DNA from: Haematobia irritans
Lineage: Eukaryota; Arthropoda; Insecta; Diptera; Muscidae
Direction: 5' to 3'
Assembly (NCBI RefSeq): GCF_050003625.1
Contig: NC_134401.1
Location: 89,940,852-90,004,851, forward strand
DNA: 64,000 nucleotides
Shown: positions 21,032 through 33,300 of the stretch, one piece after another
Layout of the letters: each line of letters starts with the position of its first letter
Numbering within the stretch: position 1 is the stretch's first letter
The notes under the pieces: model-generated
Database searches by the model: none
Told to the model about the DNA's origin: nothing
What the model saw: only the letters and a program-made list of their open reading frames with translations
Program-made: the position numbers and the translations under genes

Positions 21032-21511
21032 ACACTGTTATTATCCAACATGTATACCTATCATCGTGAGCAATAGTGTAAACTTGTTTTTTTTTTTAAC
21101 ATCTCGGAAAAACCTTCAAATTGTGTGTGAATAGGGAAATGATCTGTAATTGTCATTATAATTAAATACAAATTTATCTGTCTCCGTTTATGAAATTGTT
21201 CGCATTTCTTTTGTGTTGGCAAAACTCTTATTATATGTTATAATATCTACAATTACTTGATTTAAAATAGTGGCTAATAATAATAATAACAATTGCATAT
21301 TTGTATTCACCAAAAAATATATTAGAACATAGTTTACCGCAGCCTTTTACTACACAGCATAAAAAAATTGGAAGTTGTTTCATAAAACATTTCTTTCATC
21401 CCGGGATCCTTCATCAATTTTTTCCACTTCCGTTTAAATTCGTCTTAGAAAATACGCTATTTGGCGGTTCAAAGTCAAAATCTAAATTTTTATTCGCAAA
21501 AACAGAATAAA
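21032..21511. other. No recognised feature
   Basis: AT-rich spacer. Short ORFs (e.g. 21301-21510) have no recognisable motifs and are probably chance. Confidence 0.4.
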
Positions 21512-22975
21512 ACAAGTATATACGGCCGTAAGTTCGGCCAGGCCGAAGCTTATGTACCCTCCACCATGGATTGCATAGAAACTTCTACTGAAGACTGTCA
21601 TCCACAATCGAATTACTTGGGTTGCGGTAACACTTGCCGATGGCAAGGTATCTTAAAACTTCCTAACACCGTAATATATACCACATAGTCCATACGTGGT
21701 ATATACTGAACTAAAAAAGACCGATTAAATACGTATATAATTAAGTTTAAAGTTTCTATAGAAATAAAATTTTGACAAAATAAAATTTTGACAACATTTT
21801 CTATAGAAATAAAATTTTGACAAAATTTTCTATAGAAATAAAATTTGGAAAAAATTTTCTATAGAAGTAAAATTTGGAAAAAAATTTTCTATAGAAATAA
21901 AATTTGGAAAAATTTTCTATAGAAATAAAATTTGGAAAAATTTTCTATAGAAATAAAATTTTGACAAAATTTTCTATAGAAATAAAATTTTGACAAAATT
22001 TTCTATAGAAATAACATTTTGACAATGTTTTCTATAAAAATAAAATTTTGGTAGATTATTTTTGGCTTGAGTGGCAACCATGATTATGAACCGATATGGA
22101 CCAATTTTGGTGTGATTGGGGATCGGCTATATATAACTATAGACCGATATCGACCAATTAGGCATGGTTATAAGCGGCCTTATACAAACACCACGTTGCA
22201 AATTTCAACCGGATGAATTTTGCTCCTCCAAGAGGCTCCGGAGATCAAATCTGGGGAACGCTTTATATGGGGGGCTATATATAATTATGGACCGATATGG
22301 ACCAATTCTTGCGTGTTTGCTAGAGACCACATTCTAACACCATGTTCCAAATTTCAACCGGATCGGATGAATTTAGCTCCTCCAAGAGGCTCCGGGGACA
22401 AATCTGGGGATCGATTAATATGGGGGCTATATATAATTATGGACCGATATGGACCAATTCTGCATGGTTGTTAGAGACCATATACTAACACCACGTACCA
22501 AATTTCAACCGGATCGGATGAATTTTGCTCCTCTAAGAGGCTCCGGAGGTCAAATCTGGGGATCGGCTTATATGGGGGCTATATATAATTATGTACCGAT
22601 ATGGACCACTTTTGGTATGGTTGTTAGAGACAATATACTAACACCATGTACCAAATTTCAGCCGCATCGGATAAATTTTTCTCCTCCAAGAGGCTCCGGA
22701 GGTCAAATCTGGGGATCGGTTTATATGGGGGCTATGGACCGATGTGGACAAATTTTTGCATGGTCATTAGGGAACATATACCAACACCATGTACCAAATT
22801 TCAGCCGGATCGGATGAAATTTCCTTCTCTTAGAGGCTCCGCAAGCCAAATCGGGGGATTTCAGCCGGATCGGATGAAATTTCCTTCTCTTAGAGGCTCC
22901 GCAAGCCAAATCGGGGGACCGGTTTATATGGGGGCTATATGTAATTATGGACCGATATGGACCAAATTATGCATG
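21512..22975 (+). mobile_element. B-type element, head, 29-bp satellite and 153-bp monomers
   Basis: The head acaagtatatacggccgta and gttcggccaggccgaag is followed by taccctccaccatgg, the satellite at 21745-22055, a gattatttttggcttgag junction and 153-bp monomers to 22975. An exact-looking 60-bp tandem duplication lies at 22799-22858/22859-22918. No tail: it runs into an inverted array. Confidence 0.75.
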
Positions 22976-24330
22976 GTCATCCGATCCGGTAGAAATTTGG
23001 GACGTGGTGTTTGTATATGGTCTCTAACAACCATGTCAGAATTGGTTCATATCGGTCCATAATTTTATATAGCCCTTATATAAACCGATTTGACCTCCGG
23101 AGCCCCTTACAGGAGCAAAATTCATTCGATCCGGTTGAAACTTAGTACGTGGTGTTAGCATATGGTCTCTAACAACCATGCAAAAATTGATCTATATCAG
23201 TTCATAATTATATACAGCCCCCATATAAACCGATCCCCAATCACAGAAAAATCACGATTGCCACTCTAACCAAAAATAATCTACCAAAATTTTATTGCCA
23301 TAGAAAATTTTGTCAAAATTTTAAGCTGCACTTGTAGTTTAGTCAATGCATGGTTTTAAGCTGAAATCAAAAACACGCTCAAAATAAACGCAGCCAACTG
23401 CACTCAAATCGATGATTTGACGGTGGCAAAGGAAAAGTGATATGTTTGTACGAATTTATTCCGGCATAAGCCGGCTATCGGAAGATTTAAGTGTGGTTTA
23501 CTTTTGGGTTTAGTGAACTGCTGAATTTAATCTGATAATTGGTTGATAGTTTTGCTGCAAGTATAGAATGCTGATGAGGAATGTGGTAATTCCGAAACGT
23601 GCGTCCATCCAACCATCTTGCAGTCTAGAATGTTTGTCAAATAAATTTGACAAACATTCTTTTGCTCTTTTGGTTAAGCTACACTTGTAGTTTAGTCAAT
23701 GCATGGTTTTAAGCTGAAATCAAAAACAACAACAATGATTAAAGAAAAAAAACAAAACGAATTTTATATTTCTATAGAAAATTTTGTCAAAATTTTATTT
23801 CTATAGAAAATTTTGTCAACATTTTCTTTAGGAAATTTTGTCAAAATATAATTTCAAATATAATGGTTTTAGGCTGAAATCAAAAACAACAACAATGATT
23901 AAAGAAAAAAAAAACAAAACGAATTTTATATTTCTATAGAAAATTTTGTCAAAAATTTATTTCTATAGAAAATTTTGTCAAAATTTTATTTCTATAGAAA
24001 ATTTTGTCAGAATTTTATTTCTGTAGAAAATTTTGTTAAAATGTTATTTCTATAGGAAATTTATGAAGCATTTCATAGTTGGAAAGGAATATTTTGTAAA
24101 ATCTTTCAAAACATCAAGAATTCTACCAATCTACCAAACATTAAAAAATCTGCCATTTTTGGTAGACTCGTGTTCATAATTGTATATAGCCCCCATATAA
24201 AGCGACCCCTATATTCCAATTCTGGCTCTATAATTACAGCACAAAAGTTCATATCGGTTCGTAATTATTTCTTCCCTATATATACCGGTCAAGAACTGAA
24301 TATCTAGTAACGTATTTAATCCACCTTTTT
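22976..24330 (-). mobile_element. B-type element pieces in inverted orientation
   Basis: Monomers switch orientation at ~22976. They are followed in reverse by satellite (23278-23325), the hairpin-associated block (23330-23745), a duplicated segment of ~170 bp (23700-23870 and 23870-24040, gattaaagaaaaaaa core), more satellite, and a head-proximal piece (tatatagcccccatataaag at 24185). Together with 21512-22975 it makes a large imperfect palindrome of repeats. Confidence 0.6.
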
Positions 24331-24339
24331 TTTCTACTA

Positions 24340-24445
24340 TACACTAATAGAAAAAGTTTCGTTATATTAACGAAATGTGTCGTTAAAAGTCAGCCAATGA
24401 AACAAATTCGTTAATACAACGAATTTTTTCGTTAATAGAACGAAT
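24340..24445. repeat. Half of a TTCGTTAATATAACGAA-type MITE
   Basis: Contains ttcgttatattaacgaaatg and ccaatgaaacaaattcg, matching the MITE copies at 38655-38845 and 47811-47935. It stops where the inverted-duplication arm begins. The complementary half flanks the LINE 3' end at 25460-25536. Confidence 0.55.
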
Positions 24446-25460
24446 TTTATAAAAGTGACTATTTTCTTCAACATTATTTGTATTACAGAAAAAGGTGCCG
24501 AGAACTAATAAATTTCGTGGAAGTGAAAATTACGAGTATGTTAGGGAATGAGCACAATCGTGTTTGGGAAAAATTCTTCCAAGCATATAATATTTTTGGC
24601 TCAAAATGCTTCCAAACATATAATATGTTCACATAAAACAAACATATTAATGTTTCGGCAGTATCCAATAATATATGTGCTTCCTGCAAAATATGTTTGG
24701 AACATATGTTAAAGAAGCGATTTTTTTTTGAGGGTGTACAATTATGAACTTGATATGGGCCAATTTTTGTGTGAGTGGGGATCGATTTATCTGATTTATC
24801 TATTGTTAACGGCCATATACTAGCACAATGTACCAAATTTCAACTGACTCGGATAAAATTTGCTCCTCCAAGAGGCTCCAAAAACAAATCTCGGGATCGG
24901 TTTATATGGGGGCTATATATAATTATGGACCGATGTGGACCACTTTTTGCATGGTTGTTAAAGATCATATACTAACACCATGTACCAAATTTCAGACAGA
25001 TCGGATGAAATTTTCTTCTCTTAGAGGCTCCGAAAGCGAAATCGTGGGATCGGTTTATATGGGGGCTATAAATAATAAATATCAATAACAACTACTTGTG
25101 CCAAGTTTCAAGTCGATAGCTTGTTTCGTTCGGAAGTTAGCGTTATTTCAACAGACGGACGGACGGACATGCTCAGATCGACTCAGAATTTCACCACGAC
25201 CCAGAATATATATACTTTATGGGGTCTTAGAGCAATATTTCGATGTATTACAAACGGAATGACAAAGTTAATATACCCCCATCCTATGATGGAGGGTATA
25301 AAAAAGTATATACGGCCGTAAGTTCGGCCAGGCCGAATCTTATGTACCATGGATTGCGTAGAAGCTTCTACTAAAGACGGTCATTCATAATTAAATTACT
25401 TGGGTTGCGGCCGATGGCAAGGCATCTCAAAACTTCTTAACATCATCTTCTAAATTGTAA
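24446..25460 (+). mobile_element. B-type tail and head back-to-back within the left arm
   Basis: 24830-25299 carries monomers, ggacggacggacatgctc and the tail tatgatggagggtata. A second head (tatatacggccgtaagttcg) starts at 25304 and is truncated by ~25450. The stretch 24446-24730 is an inverted remnant of the element at 34871. Confidence 0.65.
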
Positions 25461-25537
25461 GTTAATATAACGAATTGTTTGATATAACGAATTGTTTTCA
25501 TTAATACAATGACAATTTTCGTAAATAGTACGAAACG

Positions 25538-28500
25538 TTAGGTTAGGTTAGGTTAAAGTGGCAGCCCGATAAAATTTCAGGCTCACTTAGACTATTCAGT
25601 CCATTGTGATACCACATTTAACTAAAAGTACCTATTACATATGGGCACTTCTAGTCTTAACCACTGAACTTTCTCTATTATTTACTTTTGTGGAACCAAC
25701 CAGATTGCTCCAAAAACATTAACAAACTGCTTAAGTTAACGTTTTCCAGGTCAGCCAGTAATCTAAAGCTATACGCTCCTAAAATTCGCTTACGCCTTAC
25801 ACAAAAAGCAGGACACTCACACAAGAGGTGTTTAATTGATTCCTTTTCCTCCACGTCATGACAGCTTATACAATAGTCATTATACTTCGCACCTATAGTT
25901 TTTGCAAATTCGCCTATCAGGCAGCGACCCGTTATAGCAGATATTAGGAGTGCCATCTGACGCCTTGAGAACACTAGCATATCTAGTGTGCGGTTTAAGT
26001 TTAAATGGGGCCATATTTGCTTGGTGTCGTTACAACCCTTGCAATTTTCCCATCGAATATTGGCCATCATAACAGCCTTCTCACGCAGTAAGAGCTTGCA
26101 GGTGGCCAGAGGCATACCAACAGATTCTAGTTCCCCTGGAATATGTAAGGTAGTTCCTAGCCTTGCTAACACATCTGCTTCACAGTTCCCCGGTATGTTC
26201 CTATGGCCAGGCACCCCTATTAGGTGAATATTGTACTGCTCAGCCATCTCGTTGAGAGATTTGCGGCAGTCTATGGCCGTTTTTGAGTTAAGGAACACAG
26301 AGTCCAAGGATTTTATTGCAGGTTGACTGTCTGAGTATATGTTAATGCCAATATTTGTTGGAACATTACTTCTCAGCCAATTCACCACCTCTCTTATTGC
26401 CAATATTTCAGCCTGAAAAACACTACAGTGATTAGGTAATCTTTTCGCTATTCGAATTTCCAGATCTTTAGAATATACTCCGAACCCCACTTGTCCATTC
26501 AATTTGGAGCCATCAGTATAGAAATCTATATATCTTTTATTCCCCGGGGTCTGTGTACACCACGCCTCACTGTTGGAAATTAGAGTTTCAAACTTTTTGT
26601 CGAAAAGTGGTTTTGCCAGGGTGTAATCCACTACGTTAGGCGCATCTGGCATTACTTTGAGGACCGAACTATGACCGTACATTTTTTCCGACCACAGCGA
26701 TAGCTCGCGCAACCGCACAGCCGTTGTTGCAGCTGACTGTTTGGCCAAAATGTCTAAAGGCAATAGATGTAGCATGACATTAAGGGAGTCTGTTCCTGTC
26801 TTACTAAATGCGCCTGAGATACATAAGCTCGCCATACGCTGAACTTTATCTAAACAAGTCGGTTTCTGAAGTGCCGGCCACCAGACTACAACACCATATA
26901 GCATTATAGGTCTAAACACTGCACAATTTTTGGTCTTAGTCCCCACTTTTTCCCTATTGCCTTTTTGCACGAGTACAAAGCTACCGTGGCTTTTCTCGCC
27001 CTCTCTTCAATATTAAGCCTAAAATTCAGCTTCCTGTCCAAAATAACGCCAAGGTATTTTGTACACTCACCAAAGGGAATTTCAGTACCCCCTAAGGAAA
27101 TGGGCCTAACCGTGGGAGTTTTGCGATCTTTGCAGTACATGACTATTTCTGTCTTTGCTGGATTTACACCAAGACCATTATCTTTCGCCCATTTCTCAGT
27201 CATCCGGAGAGCTCTCTGTATAATATCTCTGATTGTGGATGGGAATTTTCCCCTGACTGCTAGCGCCACATCATCTGCGTATGCCACTACTTTTATCCTC
27301 TCCTTATCTAGAGAAACCAAAAGGTTGTTTATAGCAACATTCCAAAGAAGAGGTGATAGAACTCCTCCTTGGGGAGTGCCTCTGTTCACATACCTTTGTA
27401 TGTTTGCTTGCCCTAGTGTGGCTGAAATACGTCTCTTCATTAGAAGTTCGTCTAACAGCCTAAGTATACCTGGATCAACATTCAGAGTTTTCAGTCCATT
27501 TAATATCGAGCTCGGATGGACATTATTGAACGCCCCTTCGATGTCTAGAAACGCCACGATTGTGTATTCTTTGACAGATAGTGAGCTTTCAATAAAGCTG
27601 ACCAGTTCATGCAATGCGGTCTCAGTAGACCTGCCCTTCGAGTATGCATGCTGTCGTTTCGAGAGCAAACCTGAATCCACGCTAGTTCTAAGATACATGT
27701 CTATCATCCTCTCCACGGTCTTAAGTAGGAATGAGGATAAGCTGATTGGTCGGAAATCCTTCGCACTCGAGTGAGAGGCTTTTCCTGCTTTAGGTATGAA
27801 GACGACTTTTGTTTCCCTCCACTTTTCTGGAATATATGCTAAGTTTACACATTGTTTATATATCACCGTCAACCAGGGGATAATTCTTTCAGCCACTGCC
27901 TGTAACTCCGCCGGAGTAATTCCATCAGGTCCGGGGGATTTGAATGGTCCAAAGCTATTTAAAGCCCATTTTATTCTAGATTCCGACACAATTTCCTCGA
28001 TAGGAAATGATCGCTGAGCCTCTGTTACACCGCCGGAACATGGTTCAACCGTCTGATTTCCAGGGAAGTGTGTGTCCAAAAGTACTTCCAACGTCTCCTC
28101 ACTGGACGTTGTCCAATTTCCCTCCGATGTTTTAATGAAACCTGGAGCGGTGTTAGTGGATGCTAGTACCTTCCGTAGTCTGGAAGCCTCTGACGTATTC
28201 TCAATACTGCTACAGTAATCATCCCAAGAGTTTTGTTGAGACCTTCTCAGTTCTCGTTTATATTCTCTCAGATTCATCTTGTAAGTGTCCCAATCTTCCG
28301 GAGCTCTTGTGGACTTTGCTTTGTTAAAGAGCTTCCTGCAGGATTTCCTCATATTACTTAACTCCGTAGTCCACCATGGCGGCCGATTTTTTCCCCTTGG
28401 CTTTCCTCTAGGGCATGCAGCTTTCAGTGAAATGTTGAAGGCCTTAGTAATCCGCTCCACTGCGTGTTCGATATCTTGCACAGTGCTCATATTTGTCTCC

Positions 28501-28779
28501 GGCACTTCCGGTATCATCAAATTGAACGATTCCCTATACCTATTCCAATCAGCTTTCCTAACATTTGGCGGAAATATGGTCTTTGAAGTACGAACAGCCA
28601 ATCTGAAACTGATGTAGCGATGATCTGAGAAGCTATGTTCCCTCAAAACTTGCCACTCAGATATCTTATCATTCAGTTCCGGAGAGGTCAACGTTACGTC
28701 CAAAACCTCTTGTCTGTTCCTGGTGACGAAGGTTGGTGCATCTCCCTTATTGCAAACTACCAGGTTAGTACGCAAAATA
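25538..28779 (-). pseudogene. 5'-truncated LINE, inverted copy (partial ORF2 + 3' UTR)
   Basis: The minus-strand reading carries the C-terminal endonuclease end (SDHRYISF), the RT domain (FRPISL, GTPQGG, YADD) to 26904 and, in another frame, the RNase H domain (26970-25678; TDGSK, QAEIL, YSDSQ, NCEAD). The 3' UTR ends in three TTAGG pentamers at ~25538. It shares the ORF2 frameshift with the right copy and lacks ORF1 and most of the endonuclease. The long plus-strand ORFs opposite it (e.g. 26965-27774) are shadows. Confidence 0.92.
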
Positions 28780-28928
28780 TCTCTCCCAGCCAGATCTATA
28801 CTAAAGGCTGTGGAAAGGTTCATTCGCCCGAACCGAAACATGTACAGTCTAGGCGTGTATAGATTTGTATCTGGCGTTTTCTTTTCAATGGCTCTATTAA
28901 CCATGTTCCTTAATCTATATCTGTCCAT
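28780..28928 (-). other. Unknown open segment fused in frame to truncated LINE ORF2
   Basis: From an ATG at 28928 the minus strand encodes ~50 residues (MDRYRLRNMVNRAIEK… ending SIDLAGRD) that are not in the intact LINE at this position. They run in frame into the truncated endonuclease/RT reading frame (ILRTNLVVC). Origin not recognised. It may be a chimeric retrotransposition product, filler DNA, or the edge of another repeat. Confidence 0.4.
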
Positions 28929-28962
28929 AAAGCTCGAATAATAATTGTATAATTAGATATAA

Positions 28963-29079
28963 TGGTTGAATAATAAATAATAAATTTTCTGCAAATCAAC
29001 GTAACGTTGAATTTTCTGCAAATCAACGTTACGTTGATTTATTATTTATTATATATTTATTATTTATTATTCAACCGTC
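28963..29079. repeat. AT-rich hairpin at the centre of the inverted duplication
   Basis: ggttgaataataaataataa at the left and ttattatttattattcaacc at the right are inverted repeats. Between them, ttttctgcaaatcaacg occurs twice in direct orientation, with cgtaacg / cgttacg palindromes. It sits immediately before the 5' end of the full-length LINE. Confidence 0.75.
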
Positions 29080-29171
29080 GAACTGAACGGACGTGTTTTC
29101 TAATAGCGGAGGATTTCATCGTAATAAGTACTTATTACGAATTTCACGTGTGGTGGAAATAATAAACCACC

Positions 29172-30395
29172 ATGCAGCGAAATTCAAAGTCATCCACTGG
29201 GTTGCTAACTTCAGGGCCCAGTGGACGGGTAACGACTGAAGTTATAAATTTGGGCAGCGACCAAGAGTCAGGCCCAATTAGTCGACCTGTAGACGGGTCG
29301 ACTGGCGGTGACACTTTGGCAAGTCGAACCTTTTCTAAGGTGACGACATCAAAAGGAGGCAATCCCTCTCGAAAGAGATTCAAGGAACGAAGAAATGCTT
29401 TGTTTATCCTAAAGAAATTAGGATCAGTCGACCCAAGCACGTTGTCGGCTAAGCAAAGCGATTCCTTAAAATGGGCTCAAGGAATTCTTGAAGCTGGAAA
29501 AAGGGAACGATCACCGGATGAGCTACCATCCTCTAAACGGGATCAAAGATCGTTTGCCTCAGTTGCAAAAGACAGCCTTGTGATGGCTATTATTAATAAA
29601 GGAGCATTGGACGGTATGATTCCAAGGCAAAAATGGGGGGAAATTGAGAACGCGATGTCTGGTGTCTACTCAGAGGTGCGAAAAAAGTTTCCCGGACCAA
29701 GTCCTCGACGGCAAGATGCTGGATGGTATCAAGGACGATATAAGTTAATAGCTTTTGCAGACCAGAGGTCTATGGATTGCTTTAAAGCTGCATTGATGCT
29801 AATTGGTGAAGTTTGGGAAGGAGCCGCTTTGGAGTTAGTCGATAAAAAAGACATACCGGCTAAACCTAGAGCACATGCATGGATACCGGCAAACCCTCCT
29901 GATCCTGAGTCAATACTAGAGAGACTAAAAGAATGTAACCCAGATCTTCCAACCGCCGATTGGAAGGTTGGTCGTTTGGATGAGGTGGATGGACCAAGAC
30001 GACATGCGGTGTTTATATTAAACATAGAGTCGCTGCCACATCTAGCCCAGACCCAAGGACGCGTAAGTTATGGCTTTCATGATATCCATATGAAGGTATA
30101 CAAAAGCGATCAGTCAAAGGATACCGAAACGGACAAGCCTCCGGTAGAGTCAGCAGTGAAAAAATCTCCTAGCGATGCCGAAGGAGACATAAAACCTGCA
30201 GACTATGGCGAAAATCATATGCGGGAAGTTTCTACAGGCTCAAGCCTCACCAAAGCTGAACCGCGGATTGTTGCGAGAGTCACCGAGATCTGTGAAGAGG
30301 AAGCCCTTGATGACTCAATTGAAGCGGCTGATGTGACGGTGGTTGAAAATTTGGATGGTTCTACGGTTCCTCCAGATAAATCTTCACCATTGTAA
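29172..30395 (+). CDS. LINE ORF1 protein, 407 aa
   Basis: It would be the RNA-binding partner of ORF2 in the retrotransposon particle. The frame is intact from ATG 29172. The N-terminus is Ser/Thr/Arg-rich and low complexity. The middle (about residues 130-310) is a folded-looking domain with GWYQGRYKLIAFAD and AHAWIPANPPDP that reminds me of the DUF4780-type domain of fly LINE ORF1s (tentative). The C-terminus is acidic. I see no CCHC zinc knuckles, unlike ORF1 of many I/R1/jockey elements. ORF2 starts inside it, overlapping by 53 nt in another frame. Confidence 0.75.
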   Translation: MQRNSKSSTGLLTSGPSGRVTTEVINLGSDQESGPISRPVDGSTGGDTLASRTFSKVTTSKGGNPSRKRFKERRNALFILKKLGSVDPSTLSAKQSDSLKWAQGILEAGKRERSPDELPSSKRDQRSFASVAKDSLVMAIINKGALDGMIPRQKWGEIENAMSGVYSEVRKKFPGPSPRRQDAGWYQGRYKLIAFADQRSMDCFKAALMLIGEVWEGAALELVDKKDIPAKPRAHAWIPANPPDPESILERLKECNPDLPTADWKVGRLDEVDGPRRHAVFILNIESLPHLAQTQGRVSYGFHDIHMKVYKSDQSKDTETDKPPVESAVKKSPSDAEGDIKPADYGENHMREVSTGSSLTKAEPRIVARVTEICEEEALDDSIEAADVTVVENLDGSTVPPDKSSPL

Positions 30396-33300
30396 GGCCG
30401 CTTGTGCTGCCTTAAAAGTTCTCCTGATGAAAGGAGACATAGATATAGTTCTTATTCAAGAACCATACATATATAAGAACAAGATCTGTGAATTAAGCAC
30501 TCCGGGTTTCAAACTTTTGCATAATACCGGTAACGATATAAATCGGGCATGTATAATTGCTAAAAACGAACTAAACTTGTTTCTGCTTCCTTCATTGAGC
30601 AATGCAGACACTGTCGTAGCCAGTCTAGAGATATCCACATGCAAATATTGGGTATCTTCGGTCTACATGGGACATGATAGGGATATGCCACCCTGTGCCG
30701 TTAAGTCCTTAGTTGAGGAGTCACTAAAAGCAAAGACAAAACTCATTATGGGATGCGATGCAAATGCACATCATAGTATTTGGGGAAGTAGTGATACTAA
30801 TGCAAGGGGAGAGTCGCTAATAGAGTTTATTTTGCGTACTAACCTGGTAGTTTGCAATAAGGGAGATGCACCAACCTTCGTCACCAGGAACAGACAAGAG
30901 GTTTTGGACGTAACGTTGACCTCTCCGGAACTGAATGATAAGATATCTGAGTGGCAAGTTTTGAGGGAACATAGCTTCTCAGATCATCGCTACATCAGTT
31001 TCAGATTGGCTGTTCGTACTTCAAAGACCATATTTCCGCCAAATGTTAGGAAAGCTGATTGGAATAGGTATAGGGAATCGTTCAATTTGATGATACCGGA
31101 AGTGCCGGAGACAAATATGAGCACTGTGCAAGATATCGAACACGCAGTGGAGCGGATTACTAAGGCCTTCAACATTTCACTGAAAGCTGCATGCCCTAGA
31201 GGAAAGCCAAGGGGAAAAAATCGGCCGCCATGGTGGACTACGGAGTTAAGTAATATGAGGAAATCCTGCAGGAAGCTCTTTAACAAAGCAAAGTCCACAA
31301 GAGCTCCGGAGGATTGGGACACTTACAAGATGAATCTGAGAGAATATAAACGAGAACTGAGAAGGTCTCAACAAAACTCTTGGGATGATTACTGTAGCAG
31401 TATTGAGAATACGTCAGAGGCTTCCAGACTACGGAAGGTACTAGCATCCACTAACACCGCTCCAGGTTTCATTAAAACATCGGAGGGAAATTGGACAACG
31501 TCCAGTGAGGAGACGTTGGAAGTACTTTTGGACACACACTTCCCTGGAAATCAGACGGTTGAACCATGTTCCGGCGGTGTAACAGAGGCTCAGCGATCAT
31601 TTCCTATCGAGGAAATTGTGTCGGAATCTAGAATAAAATGGGCTTTAAATAGCTTTGGACCATTCAAATCCCCCGGACCTGATGGAATTACTCCGGCGGA
31701 GTTACAGGCAGTGGCTGAAAGAATTATCCCCTGGTTGACGGTGATATATAAACAATGTGTAAACTTAGCATATATTCCAGAAAAGTGGAGGGAAACAAAA
31801 GTCGTCTTCATACCTAAAGCAGGAAAAGCCTCTCACTCGAGTGCGAAGGATTTCCGACCAATCAGCTTATCCTCATTCCTACTTAAGACCGTGGAGAGGA
31901 TGATAGACATGTATCTTAGAACTAGCGTGGATTCAGGTTTGCTCTCGAAACGACAGCATGCATACTCGAAGGGCAGGTCTACTGAGACCGCATTGCATGA
32001 ACTGGTCAGCTTTATTGAAAGCTCACTATCTGTCAAAGAATACACAATCGTGGCGTTTCTAGACATCGAAGGGGCGTTCAATAATGTCCATCCGAGCTCG
32101 ATATTAAATGGACTGAAAACTCTGAATGTTGATCCAGGTATACTTAGGCTGTTAGACGAACTTCTAATGAAGAGACGTATTTCAGCCACACTAGGGCAAG
32201 CAAACATACAAAGGTATGTGAACAGAGGCACTCCCCAAGGAGGAGTTCTATCACCTCTTCTTTGGAATGTTGCTATAAACAACCTTTTGGTTTCTCTAGA
32301 TAAGGAGAGGATAAAAGTAGTGGCATACGCAGATGATGTGGCGCTAGCAGTCAGGGGAAAATTCCCATCCACAATCAGAGATATTATACAGAGAGCTCTC
32401 CGGATGACTGAGAAATGGGCGAAAGATAATGGTCTTGGTGTAAATCCAGCAAAGACAGAAATAGTCATGTACTGCAAAGATCGCAAAACTCCCACGGTTA
32501 GGCCCATTTCCTTAGGGGGTACTGAAATTCCCTTTGGTGAGTGTGCAAAATACCTTGGCGTTATTTTGGACAGGAAGCTGAATTTTAGGCTTAATATTGA
32601 AGAGAGGGCGAGAAAAGCCACGGTTGCTTTGTACTCGTGCAAAAAGGCAATAGGGAAAAAGTGGGGACTAAGACCAAAAATTGTGCAGTGTTTAGACCTA
32701 TAATGCTATATGGTGTTGTAGTCTGGTGGCCGGCACTTCAGAAACCGACTTGTTTAGATAAAGTTCAGCGTATGGCGAGCTTATGTATCTCAGGCGCATT
32801 TAGTAAGACAGGAACAGACTCCCTTAATGTCATGCTACATCTATTGCCTTTAGACATTTTGGCCAAACAGTCAGCTGCAACAACGGCTGTGCGGTTGCGC
32901 GAGCTATCGCTGTGGTCGGAAAAAATGTACGGTCATAGTTCGGTCCTCAAAGTAATGCCAGATGCGCCTAACGTAGTGGATTACACCCTGGCAAAACCAC
33001 TTTTCGACAAAAAGTTTGAAACTCTAATTTCCAACAGTGAGGCGTGGTGTACACAGACCCCGGGGAATAAAAGATATATAGATTTCTATACTGATGGCTC
33101 CAAATTGAATGGACAAGTGGGGTTCGGAGTATATTCTAAAGATCTGGAAATTCGAATAGCGAAAAGATTACCTAATCACTGTAGTGTTTTTCAGGCTGAA
33201 ATATTGGCAATAAGAGAGGTGGTGAATTGGCTGAGAAGTAATGTTCCAACAAATATTGGCATTAACATATACTCAGACAGTCAACCTGCAATAAAATCCT

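Larger units (their letters stand above)
24446..28779 (-). repeat. Left arm of a giant inverted duplication
   Basis: It aligns to the reverse complement of 30828-35163 along nearly its whole length (left plus right coordinate = 59607). I found only a handful of differences, for example one base near 24804, one at the codon giving ECTK versus ECAK, and a 1-bp homopolymer change. It includes B-type monomers, a second B-type head, half a MITE, and the LINE from its 3' end to within the ORF2 endonuclease domain. Confidence 0.9.

Noticed and set aside
21301..21510. 69-aa ORF as a gene
   Set aside because: No motif, no homologous copy in the window, AT-rich context; chance ORF likely.
31833..32642. 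269-aa antisense ORF (also at 26965-27774) as a gene
   Set aside because: It is the mirror of the LINE RT domain; codon constraint on the coding strand opens the opposite frame.
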